DNA of 64,000 bases, from NCBI GenBank assembly GCA_946221035.1, contig CAMIME010000004.1:12770-76769 (forward strand). The letters are read 5' to 3'. This document shows, in pieces, positions 41,493-49,911 of the stretch. The notes under the pieces are model-generated. The model was not told the DNA's origin. It did no database searches and saw only the letters and a program-made list of their open reading frames with translations. Source of the DNA: an uncultured Campylobacter sp. (GTDB lineage: Bacteria > Actinomycetota > Actinomycetes > Mycobacteriales > Mycobacteriaceae). Numbering within the stretch: the stretch's first letter is position 1; each line of letters starts with the position of its first letter. A program made the position numbers and the translations under genes.

Positions 41493-43294
41493 TGCGCCGC
41501 CTCCTGGCCTTCTGCTTCACGCTCATCCTGGCCGCCTCCGTGGCCGGATGTACCCCGCGCCCCAACGACGCCACCCCCGCCGCCGAGGCGTTCCTCGCCG
41601 CGCTCAACTCGCGCGAGATGAGCACATCGCTTGTCGACGACTCCGTCGCCGCCCTCACCGCCATCAACGAAACCTGGGAGGGCCTCCAGGCCGAGTCGCT
41701 GACCACCACCCTGGGTGAGGTGAACCAGACGGAGAACCTGGCGACGGCCAAGTACACCATGTCCTGGCAGCTTCCCCGGGAACGTGAACTCACCTACGAC
41801 GCGCAGATGACGCTCACCCAGCAGGGGGAGAAGTGGACGGTGCGCTGGCAGCCGTCGATAATGCACCCGCGGTTGGGGGCGAACCAGCACCTGGAGCTGC
41901 GCTCGATCGCCCCGGCCCAGGCCTCGGTGGTCTCCGACGACGGCGTGGAGTTGCTGAAACCGGGTACTGCCTACCGCGTGCTCGTGGAGCCAGGAGAGGT
42001 GCGCACGCCGAAGGCCGCCGCGAGCGCAATCAGCAACGCGCTGGCGAAAGCCCATGAGACCGACCGCGGGGTACCGCTGCGCAACGCCGAGGCGCTGGCG
42101 GGCGAGCTCGCGGGCGCGACCGACACGTACTCGGTGGCCCTTGTACCCGCGCCCGCCCGCGATGCCTTTGAGAATGCGCTGGCAGGGGAGCCGGGTGTGC
42201 GCCTGAACGAGGAAGCGGCGATGGTGAACATCCAGCCCGATTTCGCGCCCGACATCATGGCGCGCGTCGGCGAGCTGGTGCGCGAGGACCTCGAGGGCGA
42301 TTCCGGGTGGAGCGTCTCTATCGTGAACGAGAATGGCGCCGCGCTTGAGGACGTCGAGCGCGTCGACCCCACTCCGGCACCCGCCGTCCACATTGCGCTG
42401 AACCACCGCGTTCAGCAGGCCGCCGAGCGCGCGCTGGAGCCGGTAGCGGGGCAGCAGGCCATGATCGTGGCCATTCGCCCGTCGACTGGCGGGATCCTGG
42501 CCATTGCGCAGACTCCTGCCGCCGACGCCGAGGGCAACTTGGCCACCATGGGCCAGTACCCGCCGGGGTCCACCTTCAAGATCATCACCGCGGCAGCGGG
42601 CCTGTCGCGCCAGGGCATGGTCCCGGGCTCGCCCGTGCCGTGCCCCGGCACGATGAACCTTTACGGCCGCACCGTGACCAACTACGCGGGCTTCAGCCTG
42701 GGTACCGTGCCGCTGGAGACCGCGTTCGCGCGCTCCTGCAACACTACGTTCGCGGACATCTCCACCCGCCTCGCACCCGGTGAGCTGCAGGAGGTGGGCA
42801 AGCAGTTCGGCCTTGGGCTGGACATGGAGATCCCCGGCGTCGAGACCATCACCGGATCCATCCCGGAGGGCACCGAGCCCCTCGACCGTACGGAGGCCGG
42901 CTACGGCCAGGGCCTCGACCTTGCCAGCCCCTTCGGTATGGCGCTCGTTTCCGCCACCGCGGCTAACGGTACCATGCCCGTCCCGTTCCTTGTCGCGGGC
43001 GCGGAGACGAAAGTGAGTGAACAGCCGGCGCCGCTGCCGCCGGAGGCCGTCGATGAGCTACGCCAGCTCATGGCCGCAGTGACCGCCCCAGGCGGTACTG
43101 CGAGCGGCCTCGGCTCGCGTGGCGACGTCCGCGGCAAGACCGGCGAGGCCGAAATCAGCGGCGGCTCTCACGCCTGGTTCACCGGCTACCGGGCCGACGA
43201 CGACATCGCCTTTGCCACCCTCGTCGTCCTGGGAGGGGGATCGGAAGCCGCGGTGGCGATCACGAACTCCATGCTGGCAAACCTCGACGGCTAG
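41492..43294 (+). CDS. Class B penicillin-binding protein anchored as a lipoprotein
   Basis: Peptidoglycan transpeptidase, 600 residues. The signal peptide ends in a lipobox (SVAGC, Cys19). Next come an NTF2-like MecA_N-type domain, a linker domain and the transpeptidase with STFK (near 360), SCN (near 414) and KTGEAE (near 548). Resembles the mycobacterial PBP-lipo (Rv2864c) group, also near rip/ispG/map. Start overlaps the ispG stop. All three active-site motifs are intact. Confidence 0.92.
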   Translation: MRRLLAFCFTLILAASVAGCTPRPNDATPAAEAFLAALNSREMSTSLVDDSVAALTAINETWEGLQAESLTTTLGEVNQTENLATAKYTMSWQLPRERELTYDAQMTLTQQGEKWTVRWQPSIMHPRLGANQHLELRSIAPAQASVVSDDGVELLKPGTAYRVLVEPGEVRTPKAAASAISNALAKAHETDRGVPLRNAEALAGELAGATDTYSVALVPAPARDAFENALAGEPGVRLNEEAAMVNIQPDFAPDIMARVGELVREDLEGDSGWSVSIVNENGAALEDVERVDPTPAPAVHIALNHRVQQAAERALEPVAGQQAMIVAIRPSTGGILAIAQTPAADAEGNLATMGQYPPGSTFKIITAAAGLSRQGMVPGSPVPCPGTMNLYGRTVTNYAGFSLGTVPLETAFARSCNTTFADISTRLAPGELQEVGKQFGLGLDMEIPGVETITGSIPEGTEPLDRTEAGYGQGLDLASPFGMALVSATAANGTMPVPFLVAGAETKVSEQPAPLPPEAVDELRQLMAAVTAPGGTASGLGSRGDVRGKTGEAEISGGSHAWFTGYRADDDIAFATLVVLGGGSEAAVAITNSMLANLDG

Positions 43295-43325
43295 CTGGCC
43301 GCTAAGGCGCGTTTGACCGCGGGTC

Positions 43326-43331
43326 TACCAT
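43326..43331 (+). promoter_or_regulatory. -10 hexamer TACCAT, map
   Basis: TACCAT ends 7 nt before GTG 43339; leaderless. Confidence 0.55.
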
Positions 43332-43338
43332 TGACTGC

Positions 43339-44235
43339 GTGAATACACGAGGACTTCTAACCCCAGGAAAGCCAACGCCCCAGCGCACCGTGCCCGATTC
43401 CATCGAGCGCCCCGAGTACGCGTGGAAGAGCAAGGTGCAGGAGAACGTCGGCGAGCCGGTCATTCAGACCCCGGAGACGATTGAGAAGATGCGCGAGGCG
43501 TCCCGGATCGCCGCGAACGCCCTCGCGGTCGCTGGCGCCTCTGTCGCCCCCGGCAAGACCACGGACGAGATCGACGGCATCGTGCACGATTACCTCATCG
43601 AGCACGGCGCGTACCCTTCCACCCTCGGATACCGCGGCTACCCGAAGTCCAGCTGCATCTCGCTGAACGAGATCGTGTGCCACGGCATCCCCGATACGAC
43701 TGTGATCCAGGACGGCGACATCGTCAACATCGACGTCACCGCTTTCAAGAACGGCGTCCACGGTGACACCAACGCCACCTTCTTCGTTGGCAACGTGTCG
43801 GAGGAGCACCGTCTACTTGTCGACCGCACCCACCAAGCCCTCATGCGCGGCATCAAAGCCGCAAAGCCCGGCCGCCAGATTAACGTTATCGGCCGGGTGA
43901 TTGAGTCCTACGCCAAGCGCTTCGGCTACAACGTGGTCACGGACTTCACTGGCCACGGCGTGGGCACCACCTTCCACAACGGTCTGGTGGTGCTGCACTA
44001 CGATTCCGATGCTTATACCGATGTTCTCGAGCCCGGCATGACGCTCACCATCGAGCCCATGATCAACCTGGGGGAACTGCCGTACCGCGTGTGGGACGAC
44101 GGTTGGACCGTGCAGAACATCGACGGCGAGTACACGGCACAGTTCGAGCACACCATCGTAATTACCGAGGAAGGCAACGAGATCCTCACCGTGCCGGACA
44201 CCGAGCTGGCGGCGGGCCAGCACATGGGCGGGTAA
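43339..44235 (+). CDS. map: Methionine aminopeptidase, type I with N-terminal extension
   Basis: Removes N-terminal Met. 298 residues: the first 45 are an extension rich in Pro and Arg, as in the long actinobacterial form (MapB). The pita-bread core has the metal ligands in IVNIDVTAFKNGVHGDTNAT, the His in GHGVGTTFHNG, and Glu in TIEPMINLG and FEHTIVI. GTG start with a leaderless promoter. Two strong hairpins follow. Confidence 0.95.
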   Translation: MNTRGLLTPGKPTPQRTVPDSIERPEYAWKSKVQENVGEPVIQTPETIEKMREASRIAANALAVAGASVAPGKTTDEIDGIVHDYLIEHGAYPSTLGYRGYPKSSCISLNEIVCHGIPDTTVIQDGDIVNIDVTAFKNGVHGDTNATFFVGNVSEEHRLLVDRTHQALMRGIKAAKPGRQINVIGRVIESYAKRFGYNVVTDFTGHGVGTTFHNGLVVLHYDSDAYTDVLEPGMTLTIEPMINLGELPYRVWDDGWTVQNIDGEYTAQFEHTIVITEEGNEILTVPDTELAAGQHMGG

Positions 44236-44247
44236 CAGAAATACGAA

Positions 44248-44280
44248 AAGGTCCCGTGGAGCTGAGCTCCACGGGACCTT
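44248..44280. terminator. 16-bp palindromic hairpin after map
   Basis: 44248-44263 and 44265-44280 are perfect inverted repeats. First of two hairpins between map and the convergent secreted-protein gene. Confidence 0.75.
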
Positions 44281-44290
44281 CTCGAGGAAA

Positions 44291-44316
44291 AGCCCCGCTG
44301 CAGTTGCAGCGGGGCT
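44291..44316. terminator. 12-bp hairpin serving the convergent pair
   Basis: AGCCCCGCTGCA (44291-44302) pairs with TGCAGCGGGGCT (44305-44316). Probably ends the - strand transcript of the secreted-protein gene. Confidence 0.7.
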
Positions 44317-44347
44317 ATCGCTTCAGAACCTAAGTCCTACGCCGTCC

Positions 44348-44857
44348 TTAGAAGGAGGGGAGGGTGATCCAGCCGTTGTAGGAAGCAAAGTTGATGCCAG
44401 CGATGATGAGGCCGACAACTGCGCCGATGCCTGCGACCACGGTGGCGTCGATCCAGATGCGAGCCCACTGCGGAACCAGCTCAGCGTTGGTCCTCTTGCC
44501 GAAAGCGTCGGTGATGTAGAACGGATCCTGGGTGTCGTTCGTGAACTTCGAGGAGCCCTTGTCCTCGCTGAGGCCCTTGGTACCGTCGGAGATGACAGCG
44601 CCCAGGTCCTTGTCGCTTTCGCGGACCTTGCCTGCGAAGATGACCTGCTTGTCGTTCGCGACCTTGGCGGTAGCGGTCGGGGTCGGCTCAGCCTTGGTGG
44701 TCTTCTCGTTGCCGGTCGTCGTGGCTGCAGCAGTCGTCGTCGTGGTGGAGGTTTCCGTCGTCGGCTGGTTGTTCTGTGCGGAGGCGATGGCGGTGCCACC
44801 AAGAACGACGGTCACAGCAGTTGCGGAAGCAACGGCAGCGGTGCGGAAGTTACGCAT
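44348..44857 (-). CDS. Secreted/membrane-anchored Thr-rich protein (paralog 1)
   Basis: 169 residues. Signal peptide MRNFRTAAVASATAVTVVLGG to about IASAQ, then a Thr-rich low-complexity region, a short charged domain, and a C-terminal hydrophobic segment (AGIGAVVGLIIAGINFA) that could anchor it. Paralogous to the next gene upstream on the same strand. No enzyme motif. Corynebacteria have uncharacterised secreted proteins at this position beside mtr (recalled). SD AAAGAAGGA-like. Confidence 0.8.
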   Translation of the reverse strand: MRNFRTAAVASATAVTVVLGGTAIASAQNNQPTTETSTTTTTAAATTTGNEKTTKAEPTPTATAKVANDKQVIFAGKVRESDKDLGAVISDGTKGLSEDKGSSKFTNDTQDPFYITDAFGKRTNAELVPQWARIWIDATVVAGIGAVVGLIIAGINFASYNGWITLPSF

Positions 44858-44909
44858 TCTTATCCTTCTTTCGGAAGTGAGTTGGGATTGGGTTGCGGAA
44901 ATCCGCGAT

Positions 44910-45482
44910 TTAGAGGTTCACCGGGCCGTGAACGATGAAGTTGTAGAGCGGGCCGACGATGAGGCCGACGGTAGCCGCAACGGCAGCGAAGATGGAGCCA
45001 GCAAACATGAGCTGTGCCCACTGCGGCTGATCCTTGAAGTCGCCGTTCGGGCTAACCTGTTCCTTGCCGAAGATTGCGCGACCGTCAGCCGGGATGAGGT
45101 TACCGTTCTTGTCGACGGCGCCCAGGCCCTTACCGATCTTGCTGGACAGGCCCGGCTCAGCGCCAGCCTTGCCGTCGATCTTCGGGTCGGCCGGGCGCAC
45201 GACGAACGTAGTTGGCTCTGCGGTGACGGTGTTGGTGACGGCCTGTGCAGTCTCCTTCTTGGTGGAGGTAACAGTCGCATCAACCACGGAAGGCTTGGAG
45301 GTAGCGGTCACCGTCGGAGTGACAGTGGCGTTGGCGGTCGGGGTGGTCGTCACGGTCGCGGAGGCGGTGGTCGTGTTGGTGACCGTCTGCTGGCTCGTCT
45401 GAGCCGTTGCGACTGCGGTGGAGCCGAATGCCACTGCGACGGCGGTTGCGCCGGCCAGGGCTGCCTTACGGAAATTACGCAT
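44910..45482 (-). CDS. Secreted/membrane-anchored Thr-rich protein (paralog 2)
   Basis: 190 residues with the same plan as its downstream neighbour: start MRNFRKAALAGATAVAVAFG, signal peptide to about ATAQ, a longer Thr/Val repeat region, a globular piece including LGAVDKNGNLIPADG (compare LGAVISDGTKG in the neighbour), PQWAQLMFAGS (compare PQWARIWIDAT), and a C-terminal membrane segment. A tandem duplication is the simplest origin. The 320-bp gap upstream (45483-45802) shows no convincing gene. Confidence 0.8.
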   Translation of the reverse strand: MRNFRKAALAGATAVAVAFGSTAVATAQTSQQTVTNTTTASATVTTTPTANATVTPTVTATSKPSVVDATVTSTKKETAQAVTNTVTAEPTTFVVRPADPKIDGKAGAEPGLSSKIGKGLGAVDKNGNLIPADGRAIFGKEQVSPNGDFKDQPQWAQLMFAGSIFAAVAATVGLIVGPLYNFIVHGPVNL

Positions 45483-45802
45483 GAAACGAAATCCTTCTCT
45501 GATAGTTCTTGCACGACGTCCGGGTGGAATTCAAAGAAGTCCAGGGGCATTGAGCTCCTAGGACCGATATCAAGTCTTGCGACTCGGTCCCGGTGTCGAT
45601 GACGACAATAGCCGAATAGTCACAACGGTGTGCAAGTTCCCTGACGATTTTCATGCAAAGATCCGCAAAAGGTTGGAGTGTGCGTAGCCCCCTGAGAAAA
45701 GCCTGTGTGGCGTTACTGATTTGTGACGTGCGGTTTCGGCTGTGTTGTCTGGTCATCCGGTTAGTTGAAGCCGTTCCCCCAAACGTGGGATGAAGTTGAG
45801 GT

Positions 45803-47212
45803 TTAGACTTCGGTGAAGTTCAAGTCGAGGCCGAGGATTGCGTTCTCCGTGACCTCGGCGAGCGCTGGGTGGATCCAGTACTGCTTGCGTGGGAAATCCC
45901 GCAGATCCAGGTCGTACGCCAGCACCGTGATCATTTGCTGGATCAGAGACGATGCCTGCGGGCCCATGTAGTGCGCACCCAAGAGCTTGCCTGTCTGCCT
46001 GTCGGCGATAAGTTTCACCTTGCCGGTGGAATCCTCCAACCCCCAGCCGTAGGCCACGTCGCCGTAGTTCTGCAGCTTGCAGGTGACGTCGTAGCCGGCG
46101 TCCACCGCCTGCTGCTCAGTAAGCCCCACGGTGGCGAGCTGCGGGTGGGTGAACACGCCGTAGGGGACGTGGTCGTGTGGCAGGGGCACCAGCGCGTCGT
46201 CGGAAGCGCCGGACCAGGTGGCGAGGACGTTGTGGGTCACGGCGCGGGTCTCCGCGTTGGCCACGTGCTTGAGTTGGTAGGGCGAGGAGATGTCGCCGAG
46301 CGCCCACACGCCCTCTGCGGTGGTGCGGCCGAAGGCGTCGACCACCACGCGGCCGTCGGGGTGGGTGTCGATGCCGGCGGCGGCCACGTCCAGGGTGTCG
46401 GAGTTAGGCACGCGTCCGGTGGCGATGAGGAGGGCCTGGGAGGTGACGACGGAGCCGTCGTCAAGCGTGAGCTCAATGGAGCCCTCGCTGCCGGAGGCGG
46501 AGGCGACGGTGCGCCCGATGTGGGTGGTGAAACGCTCGGCGGCGAGCTCGTTGAACGGCTCCGAGATGTCCGCGTCGAGGGTGCGCAGGAGCGGGGAGCG
46601 GTTGATGATGGTGACGTCGGTGCCCAGCGCGTCGAAGATGTGCGCGAACTCCATGGCGATGAAGCCGCCGCCGACGATGGTCAGGCTCTCGGGCTGCTGC
46701 TCCAGGCGCATGATGTCCTCGTTGGTGTGGAACGGGACGTTCTTCGCCCAGTCGGGGACGAAAGGGCGGGCGCCCGCGGCGATGATGATGGTGTCGCCGG
46801 TGATGGTCGCCTCCTCGCCGCCTATGCCGGTGCGCAACGTCTTGGGGCCGGTGAAGCGGGCCTCCATGTCGTAGACCGTGACGTTGGGGGAGCCGTCGCC
46901 GCGGCGGTAGGCCTCGCCACCTTGGGCGATGAGGTCGATGCGGCGGTCAAAGACGCGCTCCACAATGCCGGGCCAGTCCGCGCCCTTGTACTCGAGGTCG
47001 ATGCCGAGTTTCGCGGATTCGCGGGCGGTGTATGCGGTTTCGGCGGCGAGCACGAACATCTTCGTGGGGATGCAGCCGACGTTCAGGCAGGTGCCGCCAA
47101 ACGCGCCCTTTTCCACGATGGCGACGCGCTTGTCGTCGAAATCTGGGCCCAGAATGGAGTTGCCGGAACCGGCGCCGATGATGATGAGGTCGTAGTGGGG
47201 AAAGTCGGACAC
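45803..47212 (-). CDS. mtr: Mycothione reductase
   Basis: FAD/NADPH disulfide reductase that keeps mycothiol reduced, found only in mycothiol-producing actinobacteria. 469 residues: FAD-binding IIGAGSGNSI, redox pair GGTCLNVGCIPTK (Cys42, Cys47), NADPH-binding IVGGGFIAMEFAH, and the C-terminal HPALAEVTE catalytic His-Glu block. GTG 47212 is chosen because AGGAGC lies just upstream and the downstream sequence starts at the conserved FPHYDLIIIG. The longer frame would run into the TATATA-like promoter. Confidence 0.93.
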   Translation of the reverse strand: MSDFPHYDLIIIGAGSGNSILGPDFDDKRVAIVEKGAFGGTCLNVGCIPTKMFVLAAETAYTARESAKLGIDLEYKGADWPGIVERVFDRRIDLIAQGGEAYRRGDGSPNVTVYDMEARFTGPKTLRTGIGGEEATITGDTIIIAAGARPFVPDWAKNVPFHTNEDIMRLEQQPESLTIVGGGFIAMEFAHIFDALGTDVTIINRSPLLRTLDADISEPFNELAAERFTTHIGRTVASASGSEGSIELTLDDGSVVTSQALLIATGRVPNSDTLDVAAAGIDTHPDGRVVVDAFGRTTAEGVWALGDISSPYQLKHVANAETRAVTHNVLATWSGASDDALVPLPHDHVPYGVFTHPQLATVGLTEQQAVDAGYDVTCKLQNYGDVAYGWGLEDSTGKVKLIADRQTGKLLGAHYMGPQASSLIQQMITVLAYDLDLRDFPRKQYWIHPALAEVTENAILGLDLNFTEV

Positions 47213-47217
47213 GAAAA

Positions 47218-47231
47218 TTGCTCCTATATAT
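47218..47231 (-). promoter_or_regulatory. mtr ribosome site and AT-rich -10 region
   Basis: On the - strand TATATATATAGGAGC precedes the mtr GTG; TATATA is a plausible -10 with a very short leader. Confidence 0.4.
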
Positions 47232-47273
47232 ATACGTCGGAATTGTGTTACATCGCGCAGGTGGCGCTGGGTT

Positions 47274-47306
47274 TTCGTTGGGGGTTCGTTGGGGGTTCGT
47301 TGGGGG
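47274..47306 (+). repeat. Three perfect 11-bp tandem repeats
   Basis: TTCGTTGGGGG is present three times in a row in the gap between mtr and the hydrolase stop, ending at the hydrolase stop codon. Confidence 0.8.
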
Positions 47307-48296
47307 TTACAGGATTTTGTCGAGCCACTCAAAGGTGGCCTTGAACGCGGCCTCCCGGGCGTGGCGCTCTGAGAGGAACACGTCGTGGCGCGCGCCGTCG
47401 ATCACTTCGACGTCGGTGGCCTTGCTCAGGGTGGGTGCCCACTTCTGAATCTGGTCCACGTCGAGCACGGTGTCGGCGGTGTCGGCGGCCGCGGAGTATT
47501 CCTCGCCGAGGTAGGAGTGGGAGGAGCACAGGGTCAGGGTGGGCACACCGGTATCAACGTCGCCGGAATGGATTTCTTCCTGGGCCTTGACCACGGCGCG
47601 GATCCAGCCGAGGTACTTCCGGTGGCCCGCGATGGGCTTCCACGTGGTGTTGAAGTCCCACTCGCCGTGCTCGCCCTTATAAATCGATTGGCCGTAGGCG
47701 CCCAAGCCCCCGCCGGGCAGCGGCAGGGAGGGGAAGATGGCGCCGGCCACGTTGATGGCGGGCTTGGCTGCCTTAACCAGCAGCTGGTTGAACTGCAGGT
47801 CGAGCCAGGGGCTGTTGAGCACGATGGCCTTGAGTTTGCGGTGCTGCTCCGGCTCTTCCTCTCGCAGGTGGTCTGCCCAAAGCGGGACGATAAGCCCTCC
47901 GGTGGAGTGGGCAAGCGGGATCACCTGGCCGTGGCTGGCGGCGATGAGGTCGAGGGCTTTTGTCAGCTCCTCGAAGTAGCGGTGCATGTCCAGCGTGAAG
48001 TGGTAGCGCTCGCCCTTCTTGTGCGCGCGGCCGCAGCGGCGCAGGTCCAGTCCGTAGAAGGGGTAGCCGTGGTCGGCGAACTCGCGGGCGACGTGGTCCT
48101 GGAAGAAGTAGTCGCTCATGCCGTGGACCCACAAGACGGCGGGTTTGTCGTGCTCCACGCTGGGGTTGTAACGCACGAGCACCGCGCGCGGAACTTTGCC
48201 GGTGTCCGGGTCTTTGCTCAAGGGGATTTCCAGCGACTCGAAGCCGTCGCCGAGGACGTCGGGTTTCCAAACCTGGTTCGATTCCTGGGTTGCCAT
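47307..48296 (-). CDS. Alpha/beta hydrolase (lysophospholipase-like)
   Basis: 329 residues. VLWVHGMSDYFF carries the oxyanion His-Gly, and the nucleophile elbow is AHSTGG (Ser in G/H-S-x-G context). A SEDRHAREAAF-like C-terminal region includes DGARHDVFLSE with the catalytic His. The fold resembles monoacylglycerol lipase-like proteins. The mycothione reductase, hydrolase and mqo order matches that recalled for C. glutamicum. Divergent from mqo. Confidence 0.88.
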   Translation of the reverse strand: MATQESNQVWKPDVLGDGFESLEIPLSKDPDTGKVPRAVLVRYNPSVEHDKPAVLWVHGMSDYFFQDHVAREFADHGYPFYGLDLRRCGRAHKKGERYHFTLDMHRYFEELTKALDLIAASHGQVIPLAHSTGGLIVPLWADHLREEEPEQHRKLKAIVLNSPWLDLQFNQLLVKAAKPAINVAGAIFPSLPLPGGGLGAYGQSIYKGEHGEWDFNTTWKPIAGHRKYLGWIRAVVKAQEEIHSGDVDTGVPTLTLCSSHSYLGEEYSAAADTADTVLDVDQIQKWAPTLSKATDVEVIDGARHDVFLSERHAREAAFKATFEWLDKIL

Positions 48297-48303
48297 GCCC
48301 GCG

Positions 48304-48309
48304 ATGATA
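48304..48309 (-). promoter_or_regulatory. -10 hexamer TATCAT, hydrolase gene
   Basis: On the - strand TATCAT ends 7 nt before the ATG at 48296; leaderless. Confidence 0.5.
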
Positions 48310-48344
48310 CTTGGGGGAATAGCCCCGTCTTGGGACGAAAGACG

Positions 48345-48350
48345 TAAACT
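48345..48350 (+). promoter_or_regulatory. -10 hexamer TAAACT, mqo
   Basis: TAAACT lies about 43 nt before ATG 48394; AAGAGGA at 48380-48386 is the ribosome site. Confidence 0.55.
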
Positions 48351-48393
48351 GTGTGGTGCTCTAATAGTCGTACAGATCGAAGAGGATGACTAC

Positions 48394-49887
48394 ATGTCTG
48401 ACAAGAGTGGTTACGCGGATGAGGTAGACATCCTGCACGTCGGCGCAGGGATTATGAGCGCGACGTTGGCATCGATGCTCCACGAACTTGAACCTGAGTG
48501 GAGCCAGCTTATTCTCGAGCGTCTCGACGGTCCCGCGCAGGAGTCGTCTTACCCGTTCAACAACGCCGGTACCGGACACTCGGCGCTGTGTGAGCTGAAC
48601 TACACGCCGGAAAAGAACGGCAAGATCGACGTTTCCAAGGCGATGAGCATCAACGAGAAGTTCCAGCTCTCCCGCCAATTCTGGTCCTACCAGGTGGAAA
48701 ACGACGTGCTGAAGGACCCGCGTGCGTTTATCAACCCGGTCCCGCACGTGTCCTTCGCCCAGGGCGAGGATCAGATTGCGTACCTGCGCAAGCGTTACGA
48801 CGCACTGTCGTCGAACCACATGTTCCCGAATATGCAGTTCACGGATGACCGCGACGCGTTCACCGAGAAGCTGCCGCTGATGGCCAAGGGCCGTGATTTT
48901 GACCAGGAGCCGGTGGCAATTTCCTGGACCGACATCGGTACCGACATCAACTACGGCTCGCTGACCAACCAGCTGCTCGACGGAGCCCAGGAGCGCGGCA
49001 CCACCGTGCGCTACGGCCACGAGGTGACCAACATCAAGCGCAAGGGCAACGCGTGGAAGGTGACGGTAAAGAACGTCCACACCGGTGACAAGCAGGTGAT
49101 TAAGGCGAAGTTCGTCTTCGTCGGCGCCGGCGGTTACGCACTTGACCTGCTGCGCAAAGCTGGTGTGCCGGAGGTGCACGGCTACGCGGGCTTCCCGATC
49201 TCCGGCATGTGGCTCAAGACCACCAACCAGGAGCTCGTGCAGCAGCACCAGGCGAAGGTGTACGGGAAGGCAAAGGTGGGTGCGCCGCCGATGTCCGTGC
49301 CGCACCTTGACCTACGTGTGGTGGATGGTGAGGAGTCACTCCTGTTCGGCCCGTACGGCGGCTGGACGCCGAAGTTCCTCAAGGAAGGCTCCTACCTCGA
49401 CCTGTTCAAATCGATCCGCTTTGACAACATTCCCTCCTACCTGGGTGTCGCTGCGACGAACTTCGACCTGGTCACCTACCTGGTGCAGGAGATCTTCCGC
49501 GACTTCGACGGCAAGGTCGACATGCTGCACGAGTACTACCCGGAGGCCGACGGCAAGGACTGGGAGGTCGTGGTCGCGGGCCAGCGCGTGCAGGTGATCA
49601 AGCCCGCCGCGTTCCCGGTGTTCGGCACCCTCGAGTTCGGCACCGCCCTGGTCAACGACCAGAACGGCACCATCGCCGGTGTCCTGGGTGCCTCCCCGGG
49701 CGCGTCGATCACCCCGGCCGCGATGATCGAGCTGCTGGAGCGTTGCTTCGGCGAGCACATGATCGACTGGGCCGACAAGCTCCACGAGATGTTCCCGACC
49801 TACGGCAAGTCGCTCAAGCGCGACAAGGCCGCGTACCAGGAGCAATGGGAATGGACGCAGAAGACGCTAAAGCTGGAAGAGGCGTAA
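48394..49887 (+). CDS. mqo: Malate:quinone oxidoreductase
   Basis: Membrane-associated FAD enzyme that oxidises malate to oxaloacetate and reduces menaquinone; a main TCA step in corynebacteria. 497 residues: DILHVGAGIMSATLASML binds FAD, followed by ILERLDGPAQESSYPFNNAGTGHSALCELNYTP-type family signature, and a C-terminal LGASPGASITPAAMIELLERC. ATG 48394 has a good ribosome site; longer frames overlap the divergent gene. Its terminator appears to lie within the convergent selO gene. Confidence 0.96.
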   Translation: MSDKSGYADEVDILHVGAGIMSATLASMLHELEPEWSQLILERLDGPAQESSYPFNNAGTGHSALCELNYTPEKNGKIDVSKAMSINEKFQLSRQFWSYQVENDVLKDPRAFINPVPHVSFAQGEDQIAYLRKRYDALSSNHMFPNMQFTDDRDAFTEKLPLMAKGRDFDQEPVAISWTDIGTDINYGSLTNQLLDGAQERGTTVRYGHEVTNIKRKGNAWKVTVKNVHTGDKQVIKAKFVFVGAGGYALDLLRKAGVPEVHGYAGFPISGMWLKTTNQELVQQHQAKVYGKAKVGAPPMSVPHLDLRVVDGEESLLFGPYGGWTPKFLKEGSYLDLFKSIRFDNIPSYLGVAATNFDLVTYLVQEIFRDFDGKVDMLHEYYPEADGKDWEVVVAGQRVQVIKPAAFPVFGTLEFGTALVNDQNGTIAGVLGASPGASITPAAMIELLERCFGEHMIDWADKLHEMFPTYGKSLKRDKAAYQEQWEWTQKTLKLEEA

Positions 49888-49911
49888 TGCCGACCGCGGT
49901 CTAGCAGTGGT

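Noticed and set aside
44532..45602. A 356-codon + strand frame across both secreted-protein genes
   Set aside because: Crosses two genes with signal peptides and ribosome sites on the - strand.
45869..47344. A 491-codon + strand frame opposite mtr
   Set aside because: mtr is unmistakable on the other strand with all catalytic residues; the + frame is Gly/Val/His-rich shadow.
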